NCBI GenBank assembly: GCA_030077755.1 | Contig: JAQJZZ010000017.1 | Span: 2,418,001 to 2,482,000, forward strand | Length of the DNA: 64,000 bases | DNA from: Filosporella fistucella | Taxonomy: Eukaryota > Ascomycota > Leotiomycetes > Helotiales | Reading direction: 5' to 3' | Notes under the pieces: generated by a model | What the model was told of the DNA's origin: nothing | Seen by the model: only the letters and a program-made list of their open reading frames with translations | Database searches by the model: none | Shown here: in pieces, positions 23,242-37,195 of the stretch | Numbering within the stretch: the first letter of the stretch is position 1 | Layout of the letters: every line of letters starts with the position of its first letter | Translations under genes and position numbers: made by a program

Positions 23242-26200
23242 TTATGGCGCCATAACCAGAGCCAACAATGCCATGCGAGTATATAGCCCGTATCTCATCT
23301 GTAGCATTGTTAGCAAATTTCAATGGAGCGTTCGATGAGCTGCGTACCTGTCTAAAATATGCTGCCCTTTGGTCGAAGTCCACCTCTTCGCCAATTTCAT
23401 TATTTCTGGGTAAAGGATGCATCACAATCATGGTGCTCTTGGCATTCTTCAAGGTCTTGTTGTCGACGATGAAGCTGTCCTTCAGTCTCTCGTACTCTGC
23501 AAGATCAGAAAATCGTTCTTTTTGAACACGAGTGCAGTATAGGACATCACTCCGAGCAACAATCTCAGGAGTAAGTTCCTCAGTCTCAATGATTAACTGC
23601 CCAGGCTTGGATTTAATCAGAGATCTGATATCAGCAGGGACAGCGAGCTCCTTTGGAGATACAAGCTGGATGTTCACATCGTAATGTTGAAGGAGTTTGA
23701 CCAAGGAATGAACAGTACGCCCATATCTCAGGTCGCCTGTAAATGTGATGGTCAAGCCAGTGACTGTTCCGAGCTCTTCTCTGATTGTGAACAGATCAAG
23801 GAATGCTTGAGTTGGGTGCTCCCGGCTACCGTTACCCGCGTTCAAAATCGGAACCGGGGAGAATTTGGCGGCAGTGGCAGCGCTATCCTCATCAGGATGA
23901 CGAAGGACAATTGCATCGCCATAACAGCCGAGAGTGCGAATAGAATCTGCGAGTGATTCTCCCTTCACATGACTGGAATGTTGCGTAGCGATAGCAACAG
24001 TGCGGCCACCCAGCCTTTGCATAGCAGCGTCAAAAGAAGCCGAGGTTCTGGTTGATGGCTCATAGAACATGGTGCACAGAAGTCTGCCTTTGAGGATTGA
24101 GAGCACCCCCTCTCTTTGCACACCGAGCCGCATCTCTTGCGCAACGGTGAACAATAAATGGAGATCCTGTCGTGTGAATTGATTGACAGAGAGAACATGC
24201 TGATTCTTGAATGGAGATTGTCCTAGAAGAGACTGGAGCGATGGAGAAATAGTGGGTTGAGGATACAGTACTTGTCCAAAGTCCTCGTGTACAGCTGAAC
24301 CTCGTTGTGGTGATTGACTTGAGGCTCCATCAAGGAAACGAGCACGATTTGCAGCACGCATCGCTGGAGCTCCAAGAATAGAAGATCTTCGAAGCCCCTG
24401 CGAGCTCTCTGGTCGTGGTCCCAGGGCTGGGGAGCTAGGAAGTGCCTTGACCAGTGGTGACATTGGTGCAACCAAATGAGCATCGATCAAATGCGAGGAC
24501 ATGTCTTTGCCATCAGCTACATCGTAACATGGCTCGCCATCAAGACAAGCCGTCTTGTCTTGGAAAATGACTCGTTGAACTGCTCCACGCATGACTTTCC
24601 CAGCGAAAGGAGACCAGACAGATGTTGGTGTGATAGTGTATGGACGATCAATCTCAACCTCCACCGATGCGCCAACCTGATCGTGTAGCTCGAAAATTTC
24701 TTTTGGGTTGTCGTGAAGGCGTGCTTTGATATCGTCAACTGCCAGCTTGCCATCCGCCACGGCACTGAAAAGGAGTGGAAGGGTGTCTGCGATTCCGATG
24801 GCCGCATTAGGTGGCTGCTTTGCTGCATGAGCCAATTGATAAGGCAAGCTCCCAACAGAAAACACATCAATGATGCTCATGTGCTCCCAGAGAACCTTTT
24901 GATCCTCAGCAGTGGGGAGGAATTTGGCCTCTGGGAAATCTTCCTGAGAGAGGAAGAGAGAATAGACGGAAACATCACAGGTGACTCGGAGACCTTTCTC
25001 TTTCGACAACGCAATTAACTTGATATCGTCCTTGGTAGTGACGCTGGTTACATGAACCTTTCTGTTGTGAAGGCTGGCGAGAAGGAGGATTGAAGCGAGA
25101 TCCGTCATCTTTGCATCGGTGATGATTGGTTTGAAGCTAGGCCAGTGATCGAAGTGTGCAGTGACAGCTGCTACCTTGCTGATGTTGTCGGATAGGTGGT
25201 TGAAAGGAATGAAAAGGGAGCCAACTTCGCCGGTGACTTGGCTGATTTGGTCTGCATTGGCTGATGTTGCTGCAACGGAAAAGTTGTAGTCACAGCTGGC
25301 GCCTCGTTTGCTGTTCAGTTGAGCAGTCTTCAAGGCACGCGCATCAGTCACAGAGCCATCAAGTCCAAGAGGCATGATGCGAATCATGGTGAAGCCCGCA
25401 GCAATTGATGCTCTGGTCACTGTCTGAAAGTCGTGGCTGTTTCGTGTAGCAATTCCAGGTACGAAGGCAGCAATGTTGATGAGACCGGGTAGCACCACGG
25501 TTCTGTGGCTAGTTTGAGCATCAATTGCGCTGATGTCAAGATCAAAGTGTCGAGCAATCGCCTCGATGAGTATTTTGGCATTTTTGACATTTGTTACCAA
25601 TGGAGTCTGGTAATCAACAGCCATTCGTCGAGTCCGGTAACCTTTACTCATGTAGTTTGCAGGCCGTCTGTACCTATTGCTTGATGGAAGATTGATGTAA
25701 AGATCGATCATGTTGTTTGCCAAATGTTGAGTAAGGGAGAACTCGGACTTTTGGCCATCTTGATCCTCTCCGAGAATTTCAAGGTATTGAACGGGGACAT
25801 CGTGCTCTTGGAGGAAATCGGCTGTGCCAGCGGTAGCAAAGAGCTTGTAACCCATCTTTTGAAGTTTGACCACAGAAGGCAACATTTCTTTCTTGTCCTT
25901 GTAGGAACCGATAGAAAGCAAGATGTTGCGATTCGGCAGCTTAAATCCAGTCGAGATCAGAGCTTTGATATACGCTTCGTACTTGTCAATACCAAAACAA
26001 GCCACCTCTCCCGTGGAAGCCATCTCAACACCAAGGACGGGATCGGCACCGGAAAGCCGAGAGAAACTGAATTGTGGAACTTTCACTCCAACACAATTTG
26101 GAGGGAGGTGGGTTGCAGGATATTCCTGGAATTTAACGCCCATAATTGCCCGAGTTGCCATCTCAATAAGATCAACGCCCATGACTTTGGAAACGAATGG

Positions 26201-29200
26201 GAACGATCGGGACGCACGGACATTGCATTCAATTACCTTGATGTCATTGTCCTTTGCAATGAATTGAATATTGAAGGGTCCAGTGACATTGAGAGCATCA
26301 CCGATCTTGCGGGTGGCCTCTTCAATTCTCTGAATCGTAGTCGCCTCAAGATCTTGTGGGGGCAGGATCAAGGTTGCATCACCAGAATGGACGCCAGCAT
26401 TCTCGACATGCTCCGAAATAAAGTGACCAACCATCACCCTATAGACATATCAGTATGAAATTGAAAAAGTGGGGTAAAAAGGCGGCAAGCGTTAAAATTG
26501 CTTGAAAGCTGTTCATCTATGTTGTTGTGTTGAAATAAAGTAAAAGTTGACTCACCCATCCTTTGCAACAGCATCCATTTCTATTTCTTTTGCATTCTCG
26601 ATGTATTTCGTGATGACAACGGGATGTTCTCGAGACACCTCAGCGGCCTGCTGAAGGTAGGCTTCCAAATCTGCCTCAGAGTAGACAGTGTTCATGGCGG
26701 CACCAGACAGAACGTAGGATGGTCGCACAAGGACAGGATAAGACACCTTCTGGCAAAATTCCTTGGCTTCTTCGAAGCTCGTAAGCTCTTTCCAGGTGGG
26801 TTGATCGACGCCAATACGATCCAACATTCTGCTGAACTTATATCTGTTTTCAGCAGTGTCGATCATCTCTGGAGATGTCCCCAGAACCTTCACGTTCAGC
26901 CGATGAAGTGGGAGTGCGATATTGTTCGGTGTTTGGCCACCCATAGCAATGAGAACGCCGCTTGAATTTTCCAGTTGATAAATGTCCAGGATGGTTTCGA
27001 GATTGATGTTTTCAAAGTACAATCGATCGGCCTCGTCATAATCTGTGCTCACAGTCTCAGGATTGTAGTTGACCATGACAGTCTTGAAGCCGGATTCACG
27101 AAGTGTTCTAATAGCTCGTACAGAGCACCAATCGAACTCGACCGAGGAACCAATGCGGTATACACCCGAACCGAGGACCATCACTCCGTGGTCATTGAAA
27201 ATTATATCGCTCTCAGAACCATTGTAAGTCATATACAGATAGTTTGTGAATGCTGGGAACTCCGCAGCAACGGTATCGATCTGTTTGACAACTGGAACAA
27301 TACCTGCCTCAATTCTCATCCTGCGAACTGCCATTTCATTTGAGCTCCAGAACTTGGCTAATTGACGATCACAGAATCCGAGTTGTTTTGCCTGACGGAG
27401 CAGATTGGTAGTAATGGTGGTGGCATTGTAATTCGTCATGGTCTTGCCGAAATCGCTGAGTCCCTTCAGCCTGCTCAAAAACCATTTGTCAATTTTGGTC
27501 ATCTCCCAGATCTTGTCGACCGAGTAACCCGCATGCATGGCATTTGCAATGGCAAAAAGGCGCTGATCGGATGGAGTTTGTAGCTCATCGTCGATGGACA
27601 TTAATGCTTTCGTATCGTTGAAGCCGAGATTGTGGAAGTCGATGGCACGGATTGCTTTCTGAATCGCTTCCTCGAAGGTCCTGCCGATACTCATGACTTC
27701 ACCAACACTCTTCATTGATGATCCGAGCTGAGTGGAAACACGAGTGAATTTCTTCAAGTCCCATCGAGGCATTTTCACGACTACGTAATCAAGAGATGGC
27801 TCAAAGCAAGCACAGGTAACTTTCGTGACTGAATTGGAAATTTCGTTGAGGGGAATTCCGAGGCCGAGTTTTGCAGCGATGAAAGCGAGCGGGTAACCGG
27901 TGGCTTTGGATGCAAGAGCAGATGAGCGTGATAATCTGGCGTTGACCTCGATGATACAATATTCCCTAGAGAATGGATTGAGTGCATATTGGATGTTGCA
28001 CTCTCCAACGACACCAAGATGGCGGATGACATTTACAGCTGTGGTCCGCAGCATGTTGTAATCTTCATCAGACAGGGTTTGTGAAGGTGCCACGACAATA
28101 GAATCTCCGGTATGGATTCCCAAAGGGTCAAAGTTCTCCATGTTACACACAGTAACTTTAAGCAATTAGTATATGATGTACAGCTTGAGATAAGGAACTG
28201 TAGGTAAATAATTCAACGTACTGCAATTATCGCGAGCATCTCTGACGACCTCGTACTCAATCTCCTTCCACCCCTTCATACTGCGCTCAATGAGAACTTG
28301 GGGACTAGCAGCAAATGCCTTGTTGCAGAGCGCAAGCAACTCAGCATCATTATCAGCAAATCCACTGCCAAGTCCACCAAGAGCATATGCTGCCCGAACG
28401 ATCACCGGAAATCCGATACCCTTGACAACCCGCATGGCTTCCTCGACTGTGCTAGCAGATGCAGACTTGGCACATTTCTCGCCGATGGATTCCATACTAC
28501 GAGCAAATAGTTCTCTGTCCTCAGTTGTGATGATGGTGTCAATAGGAGTTCCGAGAACCTTTACGCCAAGCTCTTCAAACTCATCCTTCAATTGAATTCC
28601 CACTTGCAACGCGGTTTGACCACCAAAGGTAACGTATATGGCATCTGGTCGCTCGTGGATGATGACTTTGCGGACAAATTCGGCAGTGACAGGAAGGAAG
28701 TAAACCTTGTCGGCTAAACCTTTAGAGGTTTGAATCGTGGCGATATTTGGATTGATCAAGACAGTGTAAATGCCTTCCTCCTTCAATGCCTTGATGGCTT
28801 GACTACCAGAGTAGTCGAATTCTCCAGCCTGGCCAATGCTGAGACCACCAGAGCCCAATACCAAAACTTTCTTGACATCAACTTTGGGGTGTAGCTTAGC
28901 ATTTTCAGCAGCATCGCCACCAGGGAATTTCACAGGGGCTGAAAGGAGTTGCTTATCCGCCAATGTTTCCACAATTGTGTTTATGAAGACATCGAACAGA
29001 AATTCCGTGTCGCGTGGTCCAGGTGTGCTCTCAGGATGGAATTGTACACTGAAGTATGGTTTACTTATGTGGCGGATACCTTCGTTGCTACCGTCGTTGG
29101 CATTCACGAAAAGTTCTGTCCATTCCGCTGGCAAAGTGGCTGCATCGACAGCATACCCGTGATTTTGTGATGTAATGTGACATTTTCCAGTCAGCATATT

Positions 29201-30261
29201 TGTGCAGGGGATATTGTGACCACGATTTCCAAACTTCATCTTGAGAGTACTTGCGCCTGCAGCTCTGGCTAGGAGTTGGTGACCAAGACAGATACCAAAG
29301 ATCGGAGTTCGATTTTCTTCCATGGCTGTCGAAATATGTTTGACAGTTTTGGCCATCATTGCGGGGTCACCGGGACCATTGGAGATGAAGAGACCATCGT
29401 AGTCCTTGCCGGCAAGGGTTGGAAAGTCATAATCCCAAGGACAGACCAAGACCTCAACACCGCGTTTGACCAAGCAGCGCAATTGATTGTATTTCAGTCC
29501 AACATCCAATGCCACTACACGTATAGGTCGACCGGATGGATGTTTCAGAGCGGCGGAAGGTTTGGGGGAGTATAATTTAGGTGCCCGTATCGATACTACG
29601 TGAAGATGTCAGTCCTACGGAGTGGACTATAAATGAGTGGAGACTCACCATCTGCGACTAGATTCATTTCGTTTGGATTTACCCATTCAATTGACTCGAA
29701 AGATGATCTCCAATCTGCGGGGGTATTGCCATTGGTGAGACCGTTGGTGTAGCCATTGGGAAGAGACTTCTGTACCAGCATACGTCCAAGCATGCTTCCT
29801 TCTTCTCTGATCCTCTTGGTAAGAGCTCTGGTATCGACTCCATACATTGCTGGAACTCCTTGCTCCTTTAGCCATGTCCCTAGAGATGATGTTGCAAGAA
29901 AGTGTGAAAAGTCTTCCCCAGCATACGATGCAGTTACCAGACCCGCGATATGAATCTGCGAAGCTTCGAAATGGGCGGGCAAATCTTTTAGAAGGTCGTC
30001 CATGGTCTCTCGGGATGGAACACCATAGTTACCAACCAACGGGAAGGTAATTACGAGGATTTGGCCCCGGTAGGAGGGGTCAGTGATGGATTCAGGGTAC
30101 CCCACCATGCCAGTTTGAAAGACCAATTCTCCAGCAATGCTTTTCTTGGGTGCTCCAAAGCTGTAGCCTTGATAGACCACACCATCTTGAAGCTCAAGAG
30201 CAATCAATCCTTCGCCTTCACCTTGCTGGGCCGCAACTGGTGGGTAGAATTTTGCAGCCAT
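23242..30261 (-). CDS. URA2: Carbamoyl-phosphate synthase / aspartate transcarbamylase (multifunctional)
   Basis: Five exons, 30261-29649, 29595-28222, 28155-26556, 26438-23348 and 23298-23242, join to 6735 nt, 2244 residues, close to Aspergillus pyrABCN and yeast Ura2. The last exon encodes only [18 protein letters not shown], the conserved end. It makes carbamoyl phosphate and carbamoyl aspartate, the first two steps of de novo pyrimidine synthesis. Order: small GATase domain; GATase with Cys307 (GICLGHQ), His391 and Glu393; two CPSase halves; an allosteric region; a dihydroorotase-like domain from about 1508; a linker; ATCase from about 1920 with FYEPSTRTS and HPLPRNNE. The dihydroorotase-like domain has [13 protein letters not shown] where an active enzyme carries HxH ligands, so it is inactive as in other fungi. 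The linker has LRRSSI, a plausible PKA-type site. An in-frame ATG at 30321 would add a hydrophobic leader; MAAKFYPP is preferred. Confidence 0.97.
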
Positions 30262-31627
30262 GACGTTTTCTCCAGAAGAGATGAGTAATGTCGGTAAAAT
30301 GAAGATCAATTGACTCAGCACTTGCCCAAGGTGGTTGTCAAAGTTACAGAAGGTTTAGTAATGCTGTAAAAACTGAGGGCGAGGTTTTGTAGAACCAGAG
30401 AGGGAGAAAGGATCTGGATAGTTTCTGTTAGAGGAGTTTGCTGGGAGAAAAATTGAGATGGATTATCCTTTTTCCGGTGGGGTCTAGCCATGTTTGGAGA
30501 GGCGGGGACAATTGAAAGCTGTTGAGAGGACATTAGAGGCTTACGCGATAAAGTTTTATGCACAAACTTCGGGTTCTAGCCTTGCATATGGATCTCAGCC
30601 TCGATGTGACGAGATTTGCATTTTCATGATTTGAAGAGCATGGCACATTACCAGGCCAGATATAATGTGACATTGCATCACCTCTTGAACTTTCTCTTGA
30701 TTGTAACGCATTTCTCCATCATCAAACTAATAATGGCAGTCCTACTACCAAGTCTGTTTCAACTTTGAATGCTGCCGAGGTGATGAAGTTTTCAGGAAAG
30801 GCTGGCAGCTTTATGCAGGTTCGTCTGCAAACATAATGAATCGTTATTGGAAAATGCTCCAATCAAGCTTCATGCACATACAAAAGGAACTTTTGCAAGT
30901 ATTTGTCTCTCATTTTCTCGAATGATATAGCTTGTGGCTACTCGTGTCATTGGCGACATTTGATAGCGGTGAGGAAGTGAGGTGCGGAGGGCACTCATCT
31001 CTGATTGGTTCTATTCTTGGTGTATCAGCAAGCCTGTATTGTACCCTGCTTTACCTGGAGATCTTCAGCGAAGGAACCTGCAATCAAAATATGCTGTAGC
31101 AAGTTGGATAAACATACATATTGTGCAGTGTGAAGTGAAGATATCCTTTCCATAGAAAGATAATGCAAAATTCGCGGCTTGAAGTGCAATAATACGAAAG
31201 TTCCCGCGACACAGAATTTGGAGCTCAAAATGAGCGGTGTGTTTGATTGGCCGTGTTTTATCAGATCTGCACGCCTGCAGCCATTTTGACGCACTCCGCA
31301 TCAGTCGTGATGGTTGCACCAAAACCATGATTCCGTCACTATATTCCCAGTCATGACTATCATGTGCCAATGCAAGAGATAAGCAATCCCTTGCCACAGT
31401 TGGGTGTTTATGAAGTTATTCACATATGCTTACAGCGGTGTATGAGAAATCAATGATCGACACCGGCCGAGGATGACCCATACTCCGTGCCAATATTTAT
31501 TTATTTACTTCCGTCCCGCCTTGTTTCGCCGCTATGTCTGATCGATCAATTCGATAATACCCTCAACTTACACCTGAGAAGAAGGCAATTGTGGTTCGAA
31601 GAAGGGTCGTACGGCACTAGAGCAGAG
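30262..31627. other. Divergent promoter region between pyrimidine enzyme and Ca2+ channel
   Basis: About 1.4 kb. Contains the 5' UTRs of both outward-facing genes. The leftward frames at 31025-31397 and 30315-30563 overlap nothing recognisable. A GTG-initiated extension of the channel frame (31487) lacks an ATG. Confidence 0.5.
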
Positions 31628-34600
31628 ATGTTGTCTTCTCTACTTCGTCCTAAGAAAACACGACAGCGCGCCGAGGAGGAATCCGTATTCTCTGTACCCT
31701 ACCATCAACGCCAACATGCCACGGCAGACTTCACGAGCAATGATGGCGAGGAGGAGATAACAGACGAGGAGGATGAGAATGATGAAGAGGAGAATATCGA
31801 CGAGGAGGATGGGGAAGAAGACTCGCCACTTCTTCCAATATTTTCCGCGGCACACCTTGGTATATCCTCATACGGGTTACCATTCTGATTTGTGAACTGT
31901 CCACTGACATTTCGCAGATGTTCTTCCTGTATACAACTTGACACATGCGATACGACTCATTATCCTACCTCGAACGGAGACCACTTTAACCTGGGACCAA
32001 CTTCGATCACCGCAAGTTTCTCAATTTCTTGTGAAGCCCATGCAACAGCAAATCCGCACCTCCCACTTCTCTCGTGCTACACTCTATGCGTTAATGGCAA
32101 ATTGTCTGCAATTCCAGAAGGAGAGTCAAGCAAACCCAGGGAACGCTGGCAATAGCAAGACAAGGGCTATGGTTTGCGAGCTGCTTGCAATCAAGCTGTT
32201 GAAGGAATACAATACGCGCGAATTAATCGATGCCTTGTCATATGACTTCTTCCCGTTGCAAGGCTTACCTACACCTACAATATTGACGCCCGGGAACAAT
32301 GGGCAGCTAAATCGAAGAGGGCCCGTTGCTGCCCGAATATCCACATTAGAGGTAGCTATCAGGGCATCTGCGAAACGATTTTTGGCACATCCTCTGGTGG
32401 TACAACAGCTAGAGGCAGTTTGGGCTGGAACTATAGTGTTTCACTCTGCTGCAGATAATCTACATCGAAGAAGACCTTCGTCGCCTTTACAGTCAAACAA
32501 CAAACCGAGTCAACGATTATTAGCTGAGGAGCAACGGCATTATGGAGCTACAAATTCGCAATCTCCCGACAAGCAGCAAAGAGAAGCTCTCGGACGGAGG
32601 ACTGTCACACTCTACAACCCTCGAGATGCATCACTGTTTAAATTATCTCGACTCCGAGTACCTCGATATCGACAATTCTTCTCTACCTGCTCGTTGGCTA
32701 TACTCCTCGGTCTATTCTTGGCTGTGCTCAGTGAACGATCAACAGACATCACTCTGCTGGAAGTAATATTTTGGTTTTGGAGCGCTGGTTTTATGCTCGA
32801 TGAAGTTGTCGGGTTCAACGAGCAGGGTTTCAGTTTATATATCATGAGCTTCTGGAACGCTTTCGATCTGGGTATATTGTTGCTCCTCACGATATACTAC
32901 TGCATGCGAGTGTATGGCATATTTCTTGTTGATGTTGGGCGACACGAATGGAATTCCATGGCATATGACGTTCTTGCCACCAACGCCGTACTTCTATTTC
33001 CAAGGTTATTCAGCGTTCTGGATCATTACAGATACTTCTCTCAACTGCTGATTGCATTTCGACTCATGGCGATCGATCTCGTTGCAGTTTTTGTTTTAAT
33101 CTTGATCGCGTGCAGCGGATTCTTTGTCGCCTTCACTCTGTCTTTCGGTAAAGGCGAGTATGATGCTGCTGAGGTTGCCTACAAGATCTTTCAGATACTG
33201 ATGGGATTCACACCTGCAGCTTGGGAGGCATGGGTAACCTACAATCCTCTTGGAAAGGCGCTATTGGTTCTGTTCCTCTTCATCTGTCATTTCTTGGTAG
33301 TTACTATTCTGATTACCGTCTTGACCAACTCCTTCATGGCCATCGTTTCGAATGCTGATCAGGAACATCAATTTGTCTTTGCTGTCAACACTATCAGTAT
33401 GGTCAAAAACGACGCCTTGTTCTCCTACGTGGCACCGAGCAACATATTTGCTTGGCTGTTGACGCCATTGAGATTCTGTCTTCCGTTCAGGGTTTTCATC
33501 AAGGCAAACCGGACCGTCATCAAGTTTACTCATTTCCCATTGTTGTTCGGCATCTACGCTTACGAGCGTGTCTTCCTGGCAAGATCCGTCTTTGAACCAA
33601 CAGATCTGATAGAGAATCGAGGTCGCAAGAGATTGGTATCTTTTCAAGATTCAAAGACGGCACTCTTCAGTCCAAGTGTTCGGCTACGGCAAGAATCAGT
33701 TGCCGGTTTTCAAAAAGACAAGGCATTGGATGAGGTCTTCAGACTTGCACCGAGGCCCGATACAATTCGTACCACCAGACGTAGCGTGGAGAGGAGACAG
33801 ACCCATAATGTCGTTAGCAATTGGATGGATCATCAAGATGGAGGCGCAAGTCCTCCTCAGGAGCAAGACAGATCAGTTGTGGATCGCCTAGAGAAGAGAA
33901 AGCAGGCAAGGAAAGCAACGTTACTTCGCCAGCGTGCTATCTCTGGCACTCGATCTGTCGCCAGTGACCCAGCTGAGTTTATGACCACTGCGTTTCATCC
34001 AGAAGAAACCCGTAGCGACGATGTTGATGAGTCCGGGGATGGTGATGACGAATTGAATACTCACGACGGCATGACCCTTGATAAGGTTACAACGAGAACA
34101 CGAAGTCATATCAGCTCCGAGAAAGGGAGTGAGACTGAGGGATACTTTTCCACTCCCAAAGCAAGATTTGCTTCTTCCTCTGCTTCGACCCAACAATTTT
34201 TGGCACCTCCAGTGTCAGATCCTCGTCGGCGTGGACATGATCGAAACATGTCAACCAATACAATCCTATATAACCCTGTGTCTGAATCGTCGGCATCTCT
34301 ACCGAAGTCCCGCCCTTTAACGGCAAAACATACAGGAACGCATACTCCGGCCTCCGGGGCCCGGACACCAAAACCTTCTATTTATACAGTACCAAAGACA
34401 AAGGCTCGACCTATACTCCCTGCCCGGCAAAACTTCCAATCCGTCCCGAATTTTAACCTGGATTCTCAGCTTGAGGGAAGGAGAGCCATGCGACACAGGA
34501 GGTCAAGCTTGGATATGGGAATGTCAGACCTTGGTCTAGAACATGACGCTCCGGGAATGCTGGGTGCTGTTCCAAGTTCTTTTGCCACTCAGATGGCAAT

Positions 34601-34925
34601 GGCCACCGGAGGTTTGAAAGATTTCACGAGGAGAACCAATGATAAAGATGATGGAATGATGGGAAGACTAATGCTTGCGCGTATGAAGACTCTTGAAGAG
34701 GGTTTTGCAGAGGTGGTGAAAGAGTTCAGAGGTATGAGGACAGCAGGGAACAGTTCGGTTGAGAATGAGCCAACAAGGAAGGGGAAAGAGAAACGCAAGA
34801 GAAAAGGAATGATCAGAACTATAAGTGCTATTGATTTTGCGAAGATGGAAGACAAGGTGGTCGACGAAGATAGATCCGAAGATGATATATTTAGACGGCA
34901 TGTTTCGAAAGGTAGTTCACTATGA
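31628..34925 (+). CDS. yvc1: Yvc1-type vacuolar TRP Ca2+ channel
   Basis: Two exons, 31628-31859 and 31918-34925, with a 58-nt intron (GTATAT..TTCGCAG) in phase; 1079 residues. The first in-frame ATG is MLSSLLRPKKTRQ at 31628. The N-terminal cytosolic domain (about 78-330) begins DVLPVYNLTHAIRLII and contains FSRATLYALMANCLQ, typical of fungal Yvc1 homologues. About six transmembrane helices follow (about 330-610), with the pore region FGKGEYDAAEVAYKIFQ and FTPAAWEAW, then VTILITVLTNSFMAIVSNAD. The long C-terminal tail is disordered, with Ser/Arg-rich stretches and a possible coiled coil. Known Yvc1 releases vacuolar Ca2+ on osmotic stress and is activated by Ca2+ and stretch. An acidic run of Glu/Asp (about residues 37-65), before the channel domain, could bind cations. 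Vacuolar location is inferred from family. Confidence 0.93.
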
Positions 34926-37195
34926 ATGGATCAAATCAGAACGGTGTACTTTTCCATAACTTCGGGTGCTTGGTAAAAAGTCGGTTCGTGTATCAGCTAC
35001 TGCTTTCTGTTCGGTATTTTACAGAATATAGCATGATAGAACCTTTGAACCGTCGCAATCAGCTCGACCGAAATCGACCATTAAATCCCCTTATGATAGC
35101 CATGGCAATATGCATTGACTCGTCACTCTGCGATATCCCAGGAAGGCTTGGCTGGAATTTTCAGATGCAATGACGTGAGGATGTGTGATGGTATATACAT
35201 ATCCTCTGCTTTCGTTCCTACCCACACATTTCCTCCCTAGCCCTTACTATGTGCTTATCCTACTTGGCCTTGGGAAGTTTGCCTACACTTCAACCGCAGT
35301 ATCTTCACTGCCATGATCGAAGCTCTCCGCACAAATCCGATCCAGGTGGACAATATTGTTTGTTGAACTGCAGATGTGGTCAAAAGGAACTCTCGGCAAC
35401 CAGCCGAGAGAGGGTGATTATTCAAATCCCATCCGTTTCGTCTGTTGTGAAGTCTGACAAATTCAAGTTAGCTGCTGCCGAAACAATATGCTTTGATAGA
35501 GCAAGCAGCAAGTATGCCTTCTTGATGAACTTACGGAGACGGTCGGATTGTCTGAGGGAACGATTTATCCCGCACGACTTCATCCAATACTACTCCGACT
35601 AGCTGGTTACCGCATTCTAGCAACAGAAAGGATCTCGATAATCGGCGTTCAACTGAAGTCATCCTAACCCTATGAAGCTGGTCTGGCCTACCATTGGCAC
35701 ATTGCGACGTAATTGCAGAGGGGTGATGAAGGGGTGTGTTTGACTTTTGAAGCAACTTAAATTAGGGCAGAAGGCGAAGACAAGTTACATAGCTAAATAT
35801 CTAGCAAAGTTCCTAGAGCGGAATACTTTCGTGAACCGTCAAATCATGATATATCAAATGATCATGTTATCCTGAATACGCCAATTCCATGTCTTGCTAG
35901 CACCGCCTCAATCCGAAGGGTCCAGCCTCGCATCACTCCTACAGCCTGCAGCAAATTACTTTATCAAGGAATTGATAGTTCCAGAGGGCTGCTAACTTCA
36001 AGTTGCTACCTTTGAAAGGGACTCTGAAACAAGTATAGCCGAGCAGCCATGTCTACAGGCACTGGTTAATTCTTAACTAGGATGAGTATCGTGTTTCTTG
36101 ACCAAAATCCTTCTTGGCGATAACCCCAGGAGTACTCGCAGTCCCTGAATTATCACGAAATGTTCTTTATAGTGAAAGGTCCTTGGAATTCCGGTATAGA
36201 TAGAACATTTTTATTGGAGGAACTTTTTCTGATAGGATACAACTTGTGACGTACTCTTTTGCCATAAATCAAGAATTTATTTTAATCATTTAACACCCTT
36301 ATTGCACTGCAACCGCAAAATTGAGTCTCAGAAATACTCTCTGCTTCGCTGAGTTCGGATATTATCTTCCCGTGATTCTATATATGTAATTAAGATACAA
36401 ACATATAATGTCTTCATGGCGGAACCAAATCTATTCTAAGGCATAATCAGGCCCTATGGTCACTGCGACATCTGGTTAACTGATATTTCTCCTATACTCT
36501 ACATGATATAAGTCGCTTCGATTCCCCGAATCAAAAATCCCCCACATATAACTTTGGATGCAAGAAACTACTACAGGTTGTGTCGTAGGTTTCAAGAATC
36601 TCATCTAGGAGGACAACACATGAGATCATTGGAGGAGCTGAAGCTTCGATTTAGCAACATTGCTTGTTCTTGAAACATTCCCGATCTGCGGCAGGCTCGG
36701 GAGTAGAGATAGACTTCAGATGGAGATGAGACGACGTTTTAATTCGCGAATACACCCCGTGTTATTGGTACCCCGCATTCCATTCTATTTATACTACTAA
36801 AACATGACCTCAGGGTCAAGTATCGGATCTTTGCGAGAAAGGATTTGAGCATCAGCGTCCATTCACAATTGCCGACGTTTTCAAGTGCTTTCGTTCAAGA
36901 AATGTGAAACTTGGACAGTATCACTTGTGCCTTGAGGTCTGTTTATCGGGCAATACTTGAATAAGCTTCTGATATGCTGATCTTTTTATGATGGGCAACG
37001 ATCTGATAATGAAGTCAAGGGCTGGGTTATCGCTGAAGATGAGATTCTATATCAAGAAGACGATTTCCTGGGAAAATCTGTATTCTTCATTCAGTATCAC
37101 CTCCATCAATCAATCTCTTCACTAAAACTAGGCAACTTTTTCCACCTCTAGGATTCTCCAGACTCCATTCTTCGTGTCTAGAAAACGAATCAAAT
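34926..37195. other. Intergenic, 2.3 kb, no gene seen
   Basis: Several short frames (34922-35173, 35249-35602, 35531-35755) lack domains or splice continuity. The part from 36100 to 36480 is AT-rich. The last few hundred bases should hold the promoter of the secreted Cys-rich gene. Confidence 0.5.

Noticed and set aside
25724..26458. Rightward open frame of 244 codons
   Set aside because: Shadow of the CPSase exon on the other strand; the CPSase protein is unmistakable.
31487..31627. Upstream extension of the Ca2+ channel frame
   Set aside because: It begins at GTG and has no ATG; the first ATG is 31628.
34926..37190. Several 60-120 codon frames between the channel and the Cys-rich gene
   Set aside because: No recognisable domain, no splice continuity and no matching frame in another part.
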